Shown: one piece after another, positions 38,202 through 47,641 of the stretch
How positions within the stretch are numbered: the first letter of the stretch is position 1
How the letters are laid out: each line of letters opens with the position of its first letter
Assembly: GCA_009908505.1 (NCBI GenBank)
Contig: JAAAPD010000039.1
Location: 1-64,000 of the forward strand
Origin: Alphaproteobacteria bacterium
GTDB lineage: Bacteria > Pseudomonadota > Alphaproteobacteria > Rhodobacterales > Rhodobacteraceae
DNA: 64,000 nt
Direction of reading: 5' to 3'
Program-made: the position numbers and the translations under genes
Notes under the pieces: model-generated
The model's input: the letters and a program-made list of their open reading frames with translations, nothing else
Database searches by the model: none
Told to the model about the DNA's origin: nothing

Positions 38202-40282
38202 ACTGGAACCAGCCCCACCAAGGCGGGCTTGGCGTCTATCCCGATTTCTTCGAAGGACAGGACCGGATTGGTCACTCCCTTGGCGGTCAGGACGGTGCGC
38301 AGGAACCGGCGCCGCTTCATCGATGTCACGATCGCGGGAAAGGTGCCCGTTTCTCCGGCGGCGGCCACCTTCTCGGAAATGGCGGTGGCCAGGCGGTTGA
38401 ACTCATCGGGGGGCAGCGCGACATCCCCTGTGCCCTTGTCGGACGGAACCTGGTAGGTGGCGAAGGTGTCTTCCCATTCCGGCGCAAGCTGCACGAGCGG
38501 GATCGTTCCATCCGCGCGCCTGAGCTCGGAAACGAGTTGGAAACCCAGTCTTTGGCGCACGTGCTCTGCGATACCCTCGGCGGTGGGGTAGATCTGCCGC
38601 CCCTCGGCCACCGCCTCGATGATGGTAGCAAGGTTGCGGATGGAAACCCGCTCTTCCAGCAGTAGCCGGAGGACCGACAAGAGCACATCCATGGGAACCT
38701 TGTCGGGGATCAGCTGGTCCAGCATTTTCCGGTTTTCCTCGGCCCGCGCCGCATCGCTGAGATTGGACATTTCATCCAGCAGGCGCCGTAGGGCCCGCAA
38801 GGTGAGAAGCCTTGGAAAATTCTTCTTGATGACCTCCAGAAGGTGAGTCGCGAGAACCTCAGTGGGCTGCACCGTCGTAAGGCCGACTAGCGCGGCCTCA
38901 TCCTGATCGGACGGTGCGATCCAGCGTGCTGGGGCTCCGTAGACCGGTTCCTTGACATCCTCGCCACCCAGGCCGGTTTCCTGCGGCCCGGACAACAGGG
39001 CCAGCACCTTGTCACTGCGCAGGGTATCGCGGACCTGCTCGACCCCCTGGACGAGGACCCGGTAGGTGCCACCGGCCAGGCCCGCATTATCCGTCAACCG
39101 GATTTCGGGCAGCAGAAGCCCGTATTCGGTCGCGACATGGCTCCTCATATTCGCGATGCGCACGTCGAGCCCGATGCCGGGATCAAGTACCATCTCAACC
39201 AGATCGGGGGCAAATTCCACGTGGATATCATCGAGATCCAGGAGGTCACCGAGGCTGGGGTCATGAGACGGCTGATCGGGGGTCACGTTCGCGGCCTCGC
39301 TGTCGGCTTCGGCCCGTTTCGCGGCCATATGCGCCAACCAGGCCGCAGCCGCCAGGACCAGCCCCCCGAGGATGAACGGCAGAAACGGCAGACCGGGAAC
39401 AAGGGCGAACAACCCCATCAGGATGGCCACTGTCACAAGCGCCGGCGGATAGCGGCCGAGCTGCCCAACGATGGCCAGATCCACTGCCCCGTTGGCGCCG
39501 CCCCGCGCGAGCAGCAGGGCCGATGCAATCGAAATGATCACCGCGGGAATCTGGGAAACAAGTCCGTCGCCCACCGTCAGTATGGCGTAGGTTTCGAAGG
39601 CCACGCCAAGCGGCATACCGTGAATCACCGTTCCCATGATCAACCCCATGACGAGGTTGAGGAATGTGATCAGCAACCCGGCAATGGCATCGCCCTTCAC
39701 GAATTTCGACGCCCCGTCTAGCGAGCCGAAAAAGGTCGTTTCCGCCTGTTCCGTTTCGCGGCGCGCGCGCGCTTCTTCATGGTTAATGGCACCCGCGCTC
39801 ATATCGCTGTCGATCGCAAGCTGCTTGCCGGGCATACCGTCAAGCGCGAACCGGGCGCCAACCTCGGCCATGCGCGTGGCACCCTTGTTGATCACGACGA
39901 AATTCACGATCAACAGAACGCCGAACACGACAAGCCCGAGAAAGACGCTTCCGCCCATCACGAAATCGGCAAAGCCCTCGATCACGTCGCCGGCCGCGTT
40001 CGTACCTGTATGGCCGTTGCCGATAATGAGCTTTGTCGACGAAACGTTCAGCGACAATCGAAGCATCAGGGAGGCGAGTAGGACTGTTGGAAAGGCGGAG
40101 AAGTCCAGCGGCCGCTCAATGAACAGGGTCACCGTGAAAATCAGGATCGCCAGCGCGAAAGAGGCGGCCAAGCCGATATCCAGCACCCAGGCCGGCATCG
40201 GCAGGATCATCATGACGATTACGGCCATGAGCGCCATGGCCAGCAGGATCGTCGGTTTGAATATGTTCGCCAACGTCCCCAT
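38198..40282 (-). CDS. flhA: Flagellar export gate protein FlhA
   Basis: Predicted 694-residue protein: eight membrane helices in the first ~330 residues and a large cytoplasmic domain that docks chaperone-substrate complexes. LLASLMLRLSLNVSSTKLII (~75-94), the FHIPEP-type region around NKGATRMAEVGARFALDGMP (~138-157) and GDGLVSQIPAVIISIASALL (~240-259) are conserved. The ATG at 40282 is preferred to TTG codons upstream. First gene of flhA-fliR-flhB-fliJ-like. Confidence 0.95.
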   Translation of the reverse strand: MGTLANIFKPTILLAMALMAVIVMMILPMPAWVLDIGLAASFALAILIFTVTLFIERPLDFSAFPTVLLASLMLRLSLNVSSTKLIIGNGHTGTNAAGDVIEGFADFVMGGSVFLGLVVFGVLLIVNFVVINKGATRMAEVGARFALDGMPGKQLAIDSDMSAGAINHEEARARRETEQAETTFFGSLDGASKFVKGDAIAGLLITFLNLVMGLIMGTVIHGMPLGVAFETYAILTVGDGLVSQIPAVIISIASALLLARGGANGAVDLAIVGQLGRYPPALVTVAILMGLFALVPGLPFLPFILGGLVLAAAAWLAHMAAKRAEADSEAANVTPDQPSHDPSLGDLLDLDDIHVEFAPDLVEMVLDPGIGLDVRIANMRSHVATEYGLLLPEIRLTDNAGLAGGTYRVLVQGVEQVRDTLRSDKVLALLSGPQETGLGGEDVKEPVYGAPARWIAPSDQDEAALVGLTTVQPTEVLATHLLEVIKKNFPRLLTLRALRRLLDEMSNLSDAARAEENRKMLDQLIPDKVPMDVLLSVLRLLLEERVSIRNLATIIEAVAEGRQIYPTAEGIAEHVRQRLGFQLVSELRRADGTIPLVQLAPEWEDTFATYQVPSDKGTGDVALPPDEFNRLATAISEKVAAAGETGTFPAIVTSMKRRRFLRTVLTAKGVTNPVLSFEEIGIDAKPALVGLVPV

Positions 40283-40511
40283 TGTCTTGATCAACAACAA
40301 ATGGGTCGGGAAAAAGCCGCGGCAGGCGGATTCTTAGTGGTCATCAAGGCGCTTTCTGCTGCTTGTCCTAGCCCCGAAAGTAGGACCGGTTGGTTTACAA
40401 TCCGTAAGCGGCGTGAGGACGCGGCCGGTTGGGCGGCGCCGCTGACCGGGCCCTTGCCACCAGGCGTATACCCGGGGTCGAGTCGGATCGATCGTACTGC
40501 TTTGCCGGCGA

Positions 40512-42716
40512 TCAGTTGCCAGGGCTATCCGCGTCCGCGGACTCAACCGGGAAGCGCTCAAGCAGTTCAGTGATCGTCCTGCGCGTTTCGCGGGCCCCTT
40601 CAAGGGCGGCGCGGCGTTCGGCCAAATCTTGCATCTCAGTCATATCCGGCTGCGACAGTGCCTTTTCGGCGACCTCTCGAAGGATCGGATCACCCGAGGC
40701 TGCCAGACGATCCCAGGCGCCGGCCCGGAAATCGGCTGCCGGGTCCGGGCTATCCGGTCGGGCCGCAAGAGCGCCTCGATAATCCCCCATGGCGAACATT
40801 GCGTCGGCGCGAAGCTGCTCGGCCCGGGCATCGGTCATACCGCCAAGATGCTGGATCGCGTCCTGCGTCTGGCCAAGTTTCAGGGCAGCCTCGGCCCTGA
40901 GATAACGCCGCTCTCCCATCGCCTCGCCCTCAGCGGGGCGTCGAACGAGCTCCAAGGCACGTTCGGCAAAACCATTCTCGATCAGCCGTGCCGCGACTGC
41001 ATTGACCGTATCGGCCGAGAGCGACTTGGGGAGGGCCTCGAACCCAAGCCGCAGGAAGATCGGAGTTTGCCCTGAACTGACCAGTTTTCGGTAAAGATCA
41101 TCTGCCAGTTCGCGGTACTGATCGTCGTCCCAGCGATCACTGAAGTCCGTCAGGATTTCGCGCCCCTTGCGCCATTCAGATCGAGCGATATGGCCCCGCA
41201 GCATCGTCGCCGCCAAGGCCGGTTCAGCATCCGTTTCGCGGTATTCCTGCATCAACGCGGCGACGAGGACCATGTCTGAATCGCTGGGTCTATCCCCCGT
41301 TTGGATAGTCAGCTCGATCAGGCGGATCAGCGACCCCGGATCAGGTCGGTCGCCCGCCACGGGGTCCAGAATACCAAGGGCGCCGGCGGAATCGCCGTTG
41401 GCCTCGAGAAGTGCGGCCTCCAGTCGTTGGGCTTCAGCAGTGCGGGCTGCGTCCCGCCCCCGAACCGACTCGAAGACAAGCGACGCACCGTCGACATCGC
41501 CAGCATCCAGAAAGGCCCGGGCCAGACCGGTGCCAATATGGGATTGTAGGGGCTGCGGAATCAGGCGAAAGGTTCGGATGACGCGGTTTCGATCCAGGTC
41601 GGAGAGCGCGGCATTGCCGGACAGCAATAGCCAGGGCGCTGCACCGTTCTGACACCCGATCTGCGACGCGAGGACGGGTTCGTCGCCGGGCAGGTCATCG
41701 ACGATCCGCGCCAACTCTGCCAGAAGCGCAGTCTCCCTATCAGGTCTGAGGCTGGAGATCGTGGCAAGAGCCTCACGTCCGAACCCGAAATGTAGGTAGC
41801 CGTGCGCCAGACGCAGCAGCGCCGCCTCCGACGGACGATCGAATTCGGCGGCCAGGCCAACTCTCAGATCAGCGATCAGGTTTGCGAAGCTACCCTCGCC
41901 GACCCATTCGGAAATCTCGAACGCCTCCTGCGGCAGGCATGTCTCATCAACCGCGCTGGCCAACCTCTCATTGACGGCTGCGAGTTGCCGATCCAGGGCG
42001 TTTCCGAGCGTCATGCCCGGTCGGCGATTTCCCGGGTCGGCGGCACCGACCGGTCCTGCGTCATCGGATGAGGAGGCTATTTCCGGCATCGGTTCGGGGG
42101 CGTTCTTATTGGCCGGTTGCGCGATCGCACCTTCGACGGAAGGTGTAAGGTACCCCGCCGCCACTGCCCGGGCCAGCTCTTGCGCCATGCCTTCGAACTG
42201 AACCATATCAGGGGCTACTCGGGGGCGTTCCGGGCCCACCCTCTTTTCAAAGGCGCCGGGCAACAGGAAAATCGGCCCTTCGTCGGTGGGTTCAGGTGAC
42301 AAAGGCAATCGCAGCGGGCTTGCTTGGGTCAGTTCACGATCGGCCGACCGATCCGGATCAGGCCCATCGACGATATCGACCACCAAAAAGCCGGGCCGCC
42401 AAAGAAACGAATCCACGTGGCAGGGGGCGCAGGCTGTCTGAATTCCCAGAGTTCCAGCGCCAAGATCGACCACGGCATCCAGCCGCCGCGCCGGCAACCG
42501 GTCAAGCACACCTTCTGTCGAGAATTCCGCTTCCGAATCTGACAGCCACAGCTCCGCCCCGGCCTCGGTACTTTGGATGCTCCATTGCGTGCCTTCACCG
42601 ATCCCGATGACCAGTCGCGAGAAAGTGTCATGTTCACCGGAACGGATCGAGATGTCTCGGGGCATGGCCGCACCAGCCCAGAGCAAGAAAACCAGAACGC
42701 TCAGAGCAAACTTCAT
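40512..42716 (-). CDS. Large secreted protein with TPR-like repeats in the motility locus
   Basis: Predicted 734-residue protein with an N-terminal signal peptide (FALSVLVFLLWAGAAMP). Residues ~20-130 form a beta-rich AMIN-like part containing CAPCH, a CxxCH motif that could bind haem c or be chance. From about residue 240 on the sequence is alpha-helical with TPR/SEL1-like pairs (RLAHGYLHFGFGREALATIS, RAEAALKLGQTQDAIQHLGG). The ATG overlaps the motA stop, so it belongs to the stator operon; similar proteins occur in flagellar clusters of Rhodobacterales, role unknown. Confidence 0.65.
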   Translation of the reverse strand: MKFALSVLVFLLWAGAAMPRDISIRSGEHDTFSRLVIGIGEGTQWSIQSTEAGAELWLSDSEAEFSTEGVLDRLPARRLDAVVDLGAGTLGIQTACAPCHVDSFLWRPGFLVVDIVDGPDPDRSADRELTQASPLRLPLSPEPTDEGPIFLLPGAFEKRVGPERPRVAPDMVQFEGMAQELARAVAAGYLTPSVEGAIAQPANKNAPEPMPEIASSSDDAGPVGAADPGNRRPGMTLGNALDRQLAAVNERLASAVDETCLPQEAFEISEWVGEGSFANLIADLRVGLAAEFDRPSEAALLRLAHGYLHFGFGREALATISSLRPDRETALLAELARIVDDLPGDEPVLASQIGCQNGAAPWLLLSGNAALSDLDRNRVIRTFRLIPQPLQSHIGTGLARAFLDAGDVDGASLVFESVRGRDAARTAEAQRLEAALLEANGDSAGALGILDPVAGDRPDPGSLIRLIELTIQTGDRPSDSDMVLVAALMQEYRETDAEPALAATMLRGHIARSEWRKGREILTDFSDRWDDDQYRELADDLYRKLVSSGQTPIFLRLGFEALPKSLSADTVNAVAARLIENGFAERALELVRRPAEGEAMGERRYLRAEAALKLGQTQDAIQHLGGMTDARAEQLRADAMFAMGDYRGALAARPDSPDPAADFRAGAWDRLAASGDPILREVAEKALSQPDMTEMQDLAERRAALEGARETRRTITELLERFPVESADADSPGN

Positions 42717-43579
42717 GCGGCATCCTTCGTGGCCTTCAACGCCTCCTCGAGGTCGGAGTAGCTGGGCCGGTGTTGGCTCGGCGTGTTCTGTCGCCCGACC
42801 TCGATACAGATATTGGGGGTGTGGCGATGCAGGTTGGCCACCAGGACCTCGCGGATCAACTGGTAGAAATGGGCATCCTCCTCGATCACCGATTTCACCT
42901 TCGCCGCGAAGGGACCCATGAAACCGTAGGCCAGGAATACGCCCAGAAAGGTTCCAACCAGGGCGCCCCCGATCATCTTGCCAAGGATTTCCGGCGGTTG
43001 GTCGATCGACGCCATGGTCTTGATCACCCCCAGAACCGCCGCGACGATACCAAGGGCCGGCAACGCATCGGCCACAGCCTGCAAGGCATGGGTCGAATGC
43101 AACTTGTGGTGAAGCGATGCCTCGATCCGCTTTTCCAGGACCTCTTCGACCTGATGCGGATCATCATAGTTCATGGACGCCGTGCGCAGGGTGTCACAGA
43201 TCAACGAAACGGCCTCAGAATCCGCCTGGATCTTGGGATAGCGGCCGAAAATGCTGCTCTCTTCCGGCCCCTCGATGTGTTCTTCCAGGCCTACGGGGTT
43301 GGCGCGCGCCAGGCGGATCAGTTCGAACAAGAGGCACAGCAGGTCACGGTAATCCTCGTTCTTCCAGTTTGGCCCCTTGAAAACCTTGCCCATGTCCTTG
43401 AGCGTATGCTTGGCATCGGCCCCTTGATTGGATAGCGCGAACGCCCCGATCGCCGCCCCCCCGATCATCATCAGCTCGAAGGGAAGGGCCTTGAGGATCA
43501 TACCCATCTTGCCACCAGCCAGGGTGTATCCACCGAAGACCATGACGAAGATGATGATGATTCCAACGATACTGATCAT
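42713..43579 (-). CDS. motA: Flagellar motor stator protein MotA
   Basis: Predicted 288-residue proton-channel subunit with four membrane helices (IIIIFVMVFGGYTLAGGKMG at the start, GALVGTFLGVFLAYGFMGPF near 228-247). KHTLKDMGKVFKGPNWKNEDY and the cytoplasmic loop RADSEAV-like region fit MotA. MotB is encoded about 11 kb away. A weaker CtrA-like box precedes it. Confidence 0.95.
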   Translation of the reverse strand: MISIVGIIIIFVMVFGGYTLAGGKMGMILKALPFELMMIGGAAIGAFALSNQGADAKHTLKDMGKVFKGPNWKNEDYRDLLCLLFELIRLARANPVGLEEHIEGPEESSIFGRYPKIQADSEAVSLICDTLRTASMNYDDPHQVEEVLEKRIEASLHHKLHSTHALQAVADALPALGIVAAVLGVIKTMASIDQPPEILGKMIGGALVGTFLGVFLAYGFMGPFAAKVKSVIEEDAHFYQLIREVLVANLHRHTPNICIEVGRQNTPSQHRPSYSDLEEALKATKDAA

Positions 43580-43634
43580 GAAATCTGGCCTTCCTGGAAC
43601 AGTTCACACCATCGATGTCTTGCCATGCAGAGCG

Positions 43635-43649
43635 TTAAATCTTTGCTGA
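43635..43649 (-). promoter_or_regulatory. Weak CtrA-like box upstream of motA
   Basis: On the minus strand TCAG-N7-TTAA, two mismatches from the consensus in one half, 55 bases before the motA ATG. Weaker than the other boxes. Confidence 0.3.
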
Positions 43650-43667
43650 CGTCTTGCCGTTTCGGCT

Positions 43668-44240
43668 CTATTGCGTGGGAACCAGCGCGTTTCGTCCGGC
43701 GATCACCACGCTGATCGAATACGCGGTGGCCGGTTCCAGCCCAGCCATGACCGCGGCAGCCGCATCAGGTCGCATTCGCGCCATGAATCCGGCAGCGAAT
43801 TCCGGCGTCATCTCTTCGAACAAGGCCGCGGCTTCGGCCGGCTTCATGCTTTCATAGACACTGACAAGATTGGTGATGTCGCCGTCATTGGCGGTTTCCG
43901 CACTGGCGATCGTGGCCTCCAGGCTTTCTTCGGCAAGCCGCAACTGGTCGAGCTGTTCCTGCACTTCCTGCTCGGCCACACGCATGGCCTGCATGCGGTC
44001 GGCAAGACTGGCCTCTAGGGCGGTGACACGCTCTTCACGGGCGTCAAGCGCCACCAATAGTTCCTCCGGAATCTCACCACTGCAGGTATCAGGCTCGGAC
44101 GGCAGGACTTGGGGCGTTTCGGCCAGCATCTCTTCGGCTTCGGCCAGGGCCGGTCCCGCCCCGATGGCGATGCGCAGAGCCGCCGAAGCGAGGAGCAGTC
44201 CTACCAAAATACCCAAGGTCGAAGGCGCGCGCCAGGTCAT
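43668..44240 (-). CDS. MotE-like periplasmic motility protein
   Basis: Predicted 190-residue protein with an N-terminal membrane anchor, a coiled coil (DAREERVTALEASLADRMQA, ~90-110) and a C-terminal MgtE-N-like module (YESMKPAEAAALFEEMTPEF and ARMRPDAAAAVMAGL). This order matches MotE/FliG-middle-domain-like proteins; in Sinorhizobium MotE is a chaperone for the motility protein MotC. Its ATG overlaps the stop of the DUF6468 gene. Confidence 0.7.
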   Translation of the reverse strand: MTWRAPSTLGILVGLLLASAALRIAIGAGPALAEAEEMLAETPQVLPSEPDTCSGEIPEELLVALDAREERVTALEASLADRMQAMRVAEQEVQEQLDQLRLAEESLEATIASAETANDGDITNLVSVYESMKPAEAAALFEEMTPEFAAGFMARMRPDAAAAVMAGLEPATAYSISVVIAGRNALVPTQ

Positions 44241-44593
44241 GCCGGCTCCGACGTCTTGCGCTCGGCGCGACCGAAGAATGGCGACAAGGTCTGTTCCTGC
44301 CGGGCAGGTTGCGGCAGATCGTGCAGCGAGGCGATCAGAAGCTGCAACTGCTTGGCCGCGTTCTCGGCTCGTTCCGTTTCCTTGACAAGCGTGCTGGCAG
44401 CCTCGGCCGACGCGGCCTCGGTGCGTTTCAGGGCAGCCGCCAGGTCATCGACCTGAACAGAAAGCACGGCAATCGCACCACCGAGGCCCTTGTCGAGGTC
44501 GGACAGCCGACGCAATCGGCGTGACAAAACGAAACAGTAAAAACTGGCCGCAAGCGCCCCAGACGCCAACAATATATCAGCGATCATCGCCAT
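44237..44593 (-). CDS. DUF6468-like small membrane protein
   Basis: Predicted 118-residue protein: one N-terminal helix (ADILLASGALAASFYCFVLS) and then a coiled-coil cytoplasmic part (LDKGLGGAIAVLSVQVDDLA). It matches the DUF6468 family found next to fliL and motE in Rhodobacterales flagellar loci. Function unknown. It sits between fliL and the MotE-like gene. Confidence 0.65.
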   Translation of the reverse strand: MAMIADILLASGALAASFYCFVLSRRLRRLSDLDKGLGGAIAVLSVQVDDLAAALKRTEAASAEAASTLVKETERAENAAKQLQLLIASLHDLPQPARQEQTLSPFFGRAERKTSEPA

Positions 44594-44607
44594 GGTTCAG
44601 ACCCTTT

Positions 44608-45114
44608 CTAGTTCAGAACAAATTCCATGATGAGAAGGTCGCGGACACGCCCGTCCCCGACCACGACCTGGACCCGCCGCAACATCTGCGCCCGCAGACG
44701 CGACAGGGCCGTAGGATCCTGCAGGTCCTCGACCGCGACGGCGCGAAGATAGCCGTTGAGCACATCGAGGATGCGAGGCTTCAATTCAACGACCTCGTCC
44801 ATATGATCGGGATCAACCTCGAGCTGGGCATTGAAGCGCAAATGCGAGGAGGCCCCCGACGGCGCCAGGCTGATCACGACCGGATCGAGCGGTACGAACG
44901 CGATCGGCGGCAGAGATTCCGCGGTGTCGGCCTCTTTGTCGGCCTGCGCCTCGACGGGTTCACCGGCCCCGCCGATCAGGCCCATCTGCACGGCCGCGAA
45001 ACCGCCGCCCCCGCCGAGAACGGCAAAGACCAATCCAAGGATAAGTGGCAGTTTCGAGCCTTTCGCTGCAGCGTCCTCTTCCGTGTCGCCGGCATCGGTC
45101 GTGTCTTCGGCCAT
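44608..45114 (-). CDS. fliL: Flagellar basal body-associated protein FliL
   Basis: Predicted 168-residue protein with one membrane helix (KLPLILGLVFAVLGGGGGFA) and a periplasmic domain carrying IAFVPLDPVVISLAPSG (~71-87) and VVVGDGRVRDLLIMEFVLN at the end, as in canonical FliL. It supports the stator-rotor link. First gene of fliL-DUF6468-motE-like, divergent from fliF over a CtrA-like box. Confidence 0.9.
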   Translation of the reverse strand: MAEDTTDAGDTEEDAAAKGSKLPLILGLVFAVLGGGGGFAAVQMGLIGGAGEPVEAQADKEADTAESLPPIAFVPLDPVVISLAPSGASSHLRFNAQLEVDPDHMDEVVELKPRILDVLNGYLRAVAVEDLQDPTALSRLRAQMLRRVQVVVGDGRVRDLLIMEFVLN

Positions 45115-45160
45115 GGCTAGAATCCCTTTCGGCGTTTTCCCTGAAATAGGCCGAGACTGA

Positions 45161-45175
45161 CTAACCGATTGTTAA
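45161..45175. promoter_or_regulatory. CtrA-like box between fliL and fliF
   Basis: Minus-strand TTAA-CAATCGG-TTAG; the two half-sites are 11 bases apart. It lies 46 bases from the fliL start and 58 from the fliF start. Confidence 0.55.
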
Positions 45176-45233
45176 GCCTGGCAACCCTATTGAGGAGGCA
45201 AGGCAGAATGCCCGGAAAAATCGGAGAACCCCC

Positions 45234-46822
45234 TTGGACTCACTTTCGTCCCTATGGTCGACGCTGGATTCCCGCCGCCGCATCATCGTGATCGGCGCAA
45301 CAGTCGCGGTCTTCGTGGCCGTGCTTGCCCTGGCCCGCACGACCACCAGCCCGGATATGTCGCTGCTCTATGCCAATCTTGACGGGTCGGCCGCCGGAGA
45401 TGTGATCACGACGCTGGATCAGCGCGGCGCCACCTACGACGTGCGTGGAACATCGATCTTCGTGCCCAGCGCCGAGCGCGACGCGTTGCGCATGACCCTC
45501 GCATCCGAAGGGTTGCCCGCCAATACGAATCAAGGCTACGAGATCCTCGACAACCTGTCTGGTTTCGGCACCACCTCGCAGATGTTCGATGCCGCGTATT
45601 GGCGCGCGAAAGAAGGCGAATTGGCCCGCACAATGCTCGCCAGCCCACATATTCGCGCGGCACGTGTTCATATCTCTTCACCGACCGGACAGCCGTTTCG
45701 CCGGGATCAGAAACCCACCGCTGCTGTCACCGTCACAACGACGCGCGGCATGCTCGAAACCACCCAGGCGGAGGCGCTGCGCTTTCTCGTAGCGTCGTCC
45801 GTTCCGGGCATGTTGCCCAAGGATGTCGCGGTGATCGACGGCGCCAATGGCCTTGTCGCCGGGGCAGACGATTCTGCCACGCTGGGCACCGATAACGAGC
45901 GCACGGAAAAAATCCGCGCGCGGGTCGAACGGCTTCTGGCCGCACGGGTCGGGCCCGGAAACGCAGTTGTCGAGGTCAGCCTGGAGACGGTCACCGAGAC
46001 CGAATCGATCACTGAACGGCTGATCGACCCCGAAAGCCGCATTGCGATCTCGACCGAGGTGCAGGAAAGCACCAACAAGGCCAATGACAGCCGGGGCGGG
46101 GATGTGACAGTGGCCTCGAATCTGCCCGACGGCGATGCCGAGGCTGGCGGCGGGAATTCCATGAATGAAGCGGCCGAAAGCCGCTCGGTCACCAATTTCG
46201 AGGTCTCCGAGACCCAGCGAGAACTGCTGCGCGCACCCGGCGCGGTACGGCGGCTGACGGTCGCTGTTCTGGTCAACGCGGTCGAGACCACGAACGGCTC
46301 AGGCGAGGTCCAACAGGTGCCACGCCCCGAGGAAGAGCTCGAAGATCTCCGGGAATTGGTTGCGGCCGCAGTGGGCTTCGACTCCAATCGCGGCGATGAG
46401 ATCACGATCCGGTCCATGGCCTTTGAACCGACTGCGGCGCAGGACGATCCTCTTGGAACCATCGAGGCGCCGTCCACCCCCCTGGACATGATGCGCCTGA
46501 TCCAGACCGGTGTACTGGCCGTGGTGGCGCTGGTGCTCGGGCTCTTCGTGGTGCGCCCGATCCTGGTTGGCCGCGGCGCGGCCGCGCGGAACGAACCACT
46601 TCAACTGGATAATAGCGGCGCCGCACAACCCAGCGACCTGCCGGCCCAGATCACGGCGGATACGGCCTTGCCGGTTCTTGCCAAGCCAATTCGGGCGAAA
46701 GCGACACAGAGGCCGACCCCGTCGACCGGCTCCGTGACCTGATCCAGGATCGACGGGCAGAGGCGGTTCAGGTGCTGAAATCCTGGATGGATGATGTGCC
46801 GAACGACGAGGCCGGTGCATGA
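45234..46822 (+). pseudogene. fliF: MS-ring protein FliF, frameshifted near the 3' end
   Basis: FliF forms the MS ring and binds FliG through its C-terminal tail. From a TTG start at 45234 (GGAG upstream) the frame encodes a first helix (RRRIIVIGATVAVFVAVLAL), FAASEGLPANTNQGYEILD-type ring domain and second helix near residue 425, but ends at 46742 with an unrelated tail. The true tail, DPVDRLRDLIQDRRAEAVQV and KSWMDD, lies in the next frame and ends at 46820-46822, where its TGA overlaps the fliH ATG as expected. The switch lies between about 46,600 and 46,700, most simply a 1-base loss near 46685. Corrected length about 529 residues. Confidence 0.85.
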
Positions 46823-47376
46823 CGTCCCAATTGCGTTTCGAGGACTTTACCAATTCCACCGAGACCGGCGCAGAGATCGGCCCCTCGAAGGAATACCTGG
46901 CCGGATTCGAAGACGGCGTAAGGGCCGGGCAGCATGCGGCGGAAAAACAGCAACAGAACCTGAACAAGGCGTTGGTAACCCACATCCGGAACACCGAACT
47001 GACACGCGCCGAGCTCCGGCAAGAGCTGTTGCAGGCCATGGCGCCCGTGATTGAGCAACTGGCAAACGCCGTTTTGCCCGCTCTCGCCTCCGAATCCTTT
47101 GTTCATCACCTCTCGCAAGAGATCCGAACAGCGCTGGAAGGGGCGACCAATGTCCCGCTGAGTCTTGCTGTTCATCCCGACCAGTTCGAGGCGGTCAACC
47201 TGGCGCTGGGAACCGCCGAGGTTGGCGTTTCCGAGGATTCGGACCTGTCCCCCGACCAGGCGCGACTCAGTCTCGAGTCCTGCGAAACGCTGGTCGATCT
47301 GCCCGCCCTGATCCGCCAGCTGCAGAACGCACTGGCCGGACTGTTTCCCGACGAAAGGACTAAGACCCATGTCTGA
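46819..47376 (+). CDS. fliH: Flagellar export stalk protein FliH-like
   Basis: Predicted 185-residue protein with an N-terminal coiled coil (YLAGFEDGVRAGQHAAEKQQ, ~30-49) and a C-terminal domain typical of FliH/V-ATPase E-stalk proteins that bind FliI. Position between fliF and fliN supports the call; similarity is modest. Its ATG overlaps the restored fliF stop. Confidence 0.75.
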   Translation: MTSQLRFEDFTNSTETGAEIGPSKEYLAGFEDGVRAGQHAAEKQQQNLNKALVTHIRNTELTRAELRQELLQAMAPVIEQLANAVLPALASESFVHHLSQEIRTALEGATNVPLSLAVHPDQFEAVNLALGTAEVGVSEDSDLSPDQARLSLESCETLVDLPALIRQLQNALAGLFPDERTKTHV

Positions 47377-47641
47377 TTCTACTGCACCCGACCATCCGCT
47401 TCATGACTTGCCGATCGAGATCACTGTTTCGGTTGGACGGGCGCGGCCCTTCGTTCGCGACCTTCTCACGCTTGAGGAACAAGCCGTTCTGGCCCTTGAT
47501 CGACGGGTCGAAGACCCGGTCGAACTGTTCGTGGGTGGTCGCCTGATCGCTCGTGGGCAGCTGGAAGAGGCCGAGGCAGGCGACGGTAGCCTGGCGGTCC
47601 GGCTGACAGAAGTCGTGTCCGGTGGACTGTCCCTTGGCTAA
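47369..47641 (+). CDS. fliN: Flagellar motor switch protein FliN
   Basis: Predicted 90-residue C-ring protein made of one SpoA domain: LPIEITVSVGRARPFVRDLL (~12-31), RVEDPVELFVGGRLIARGQL (~46-65) and VRLTEVV. It lacks the N-terminal extension of enteric FliN. It overlaps fliH by 8 bases and fliP by about 20. Confidence 0.9.
   Translation: MSDSTAPDHPLHDLPIEITVSVGRARPFVRDLLTLEEQAVLALDRRVEDPVELFVGGRLIARGQLEEAEAGDGSLAVRLTEVVSGGLSLG

Noticed and set aside
40283-40511. CtrA or sigma-54 promoter upstream of flhA
   Set aside because: No TTAA-N7-TTAA pair and no GG-N10-GC type element was found.
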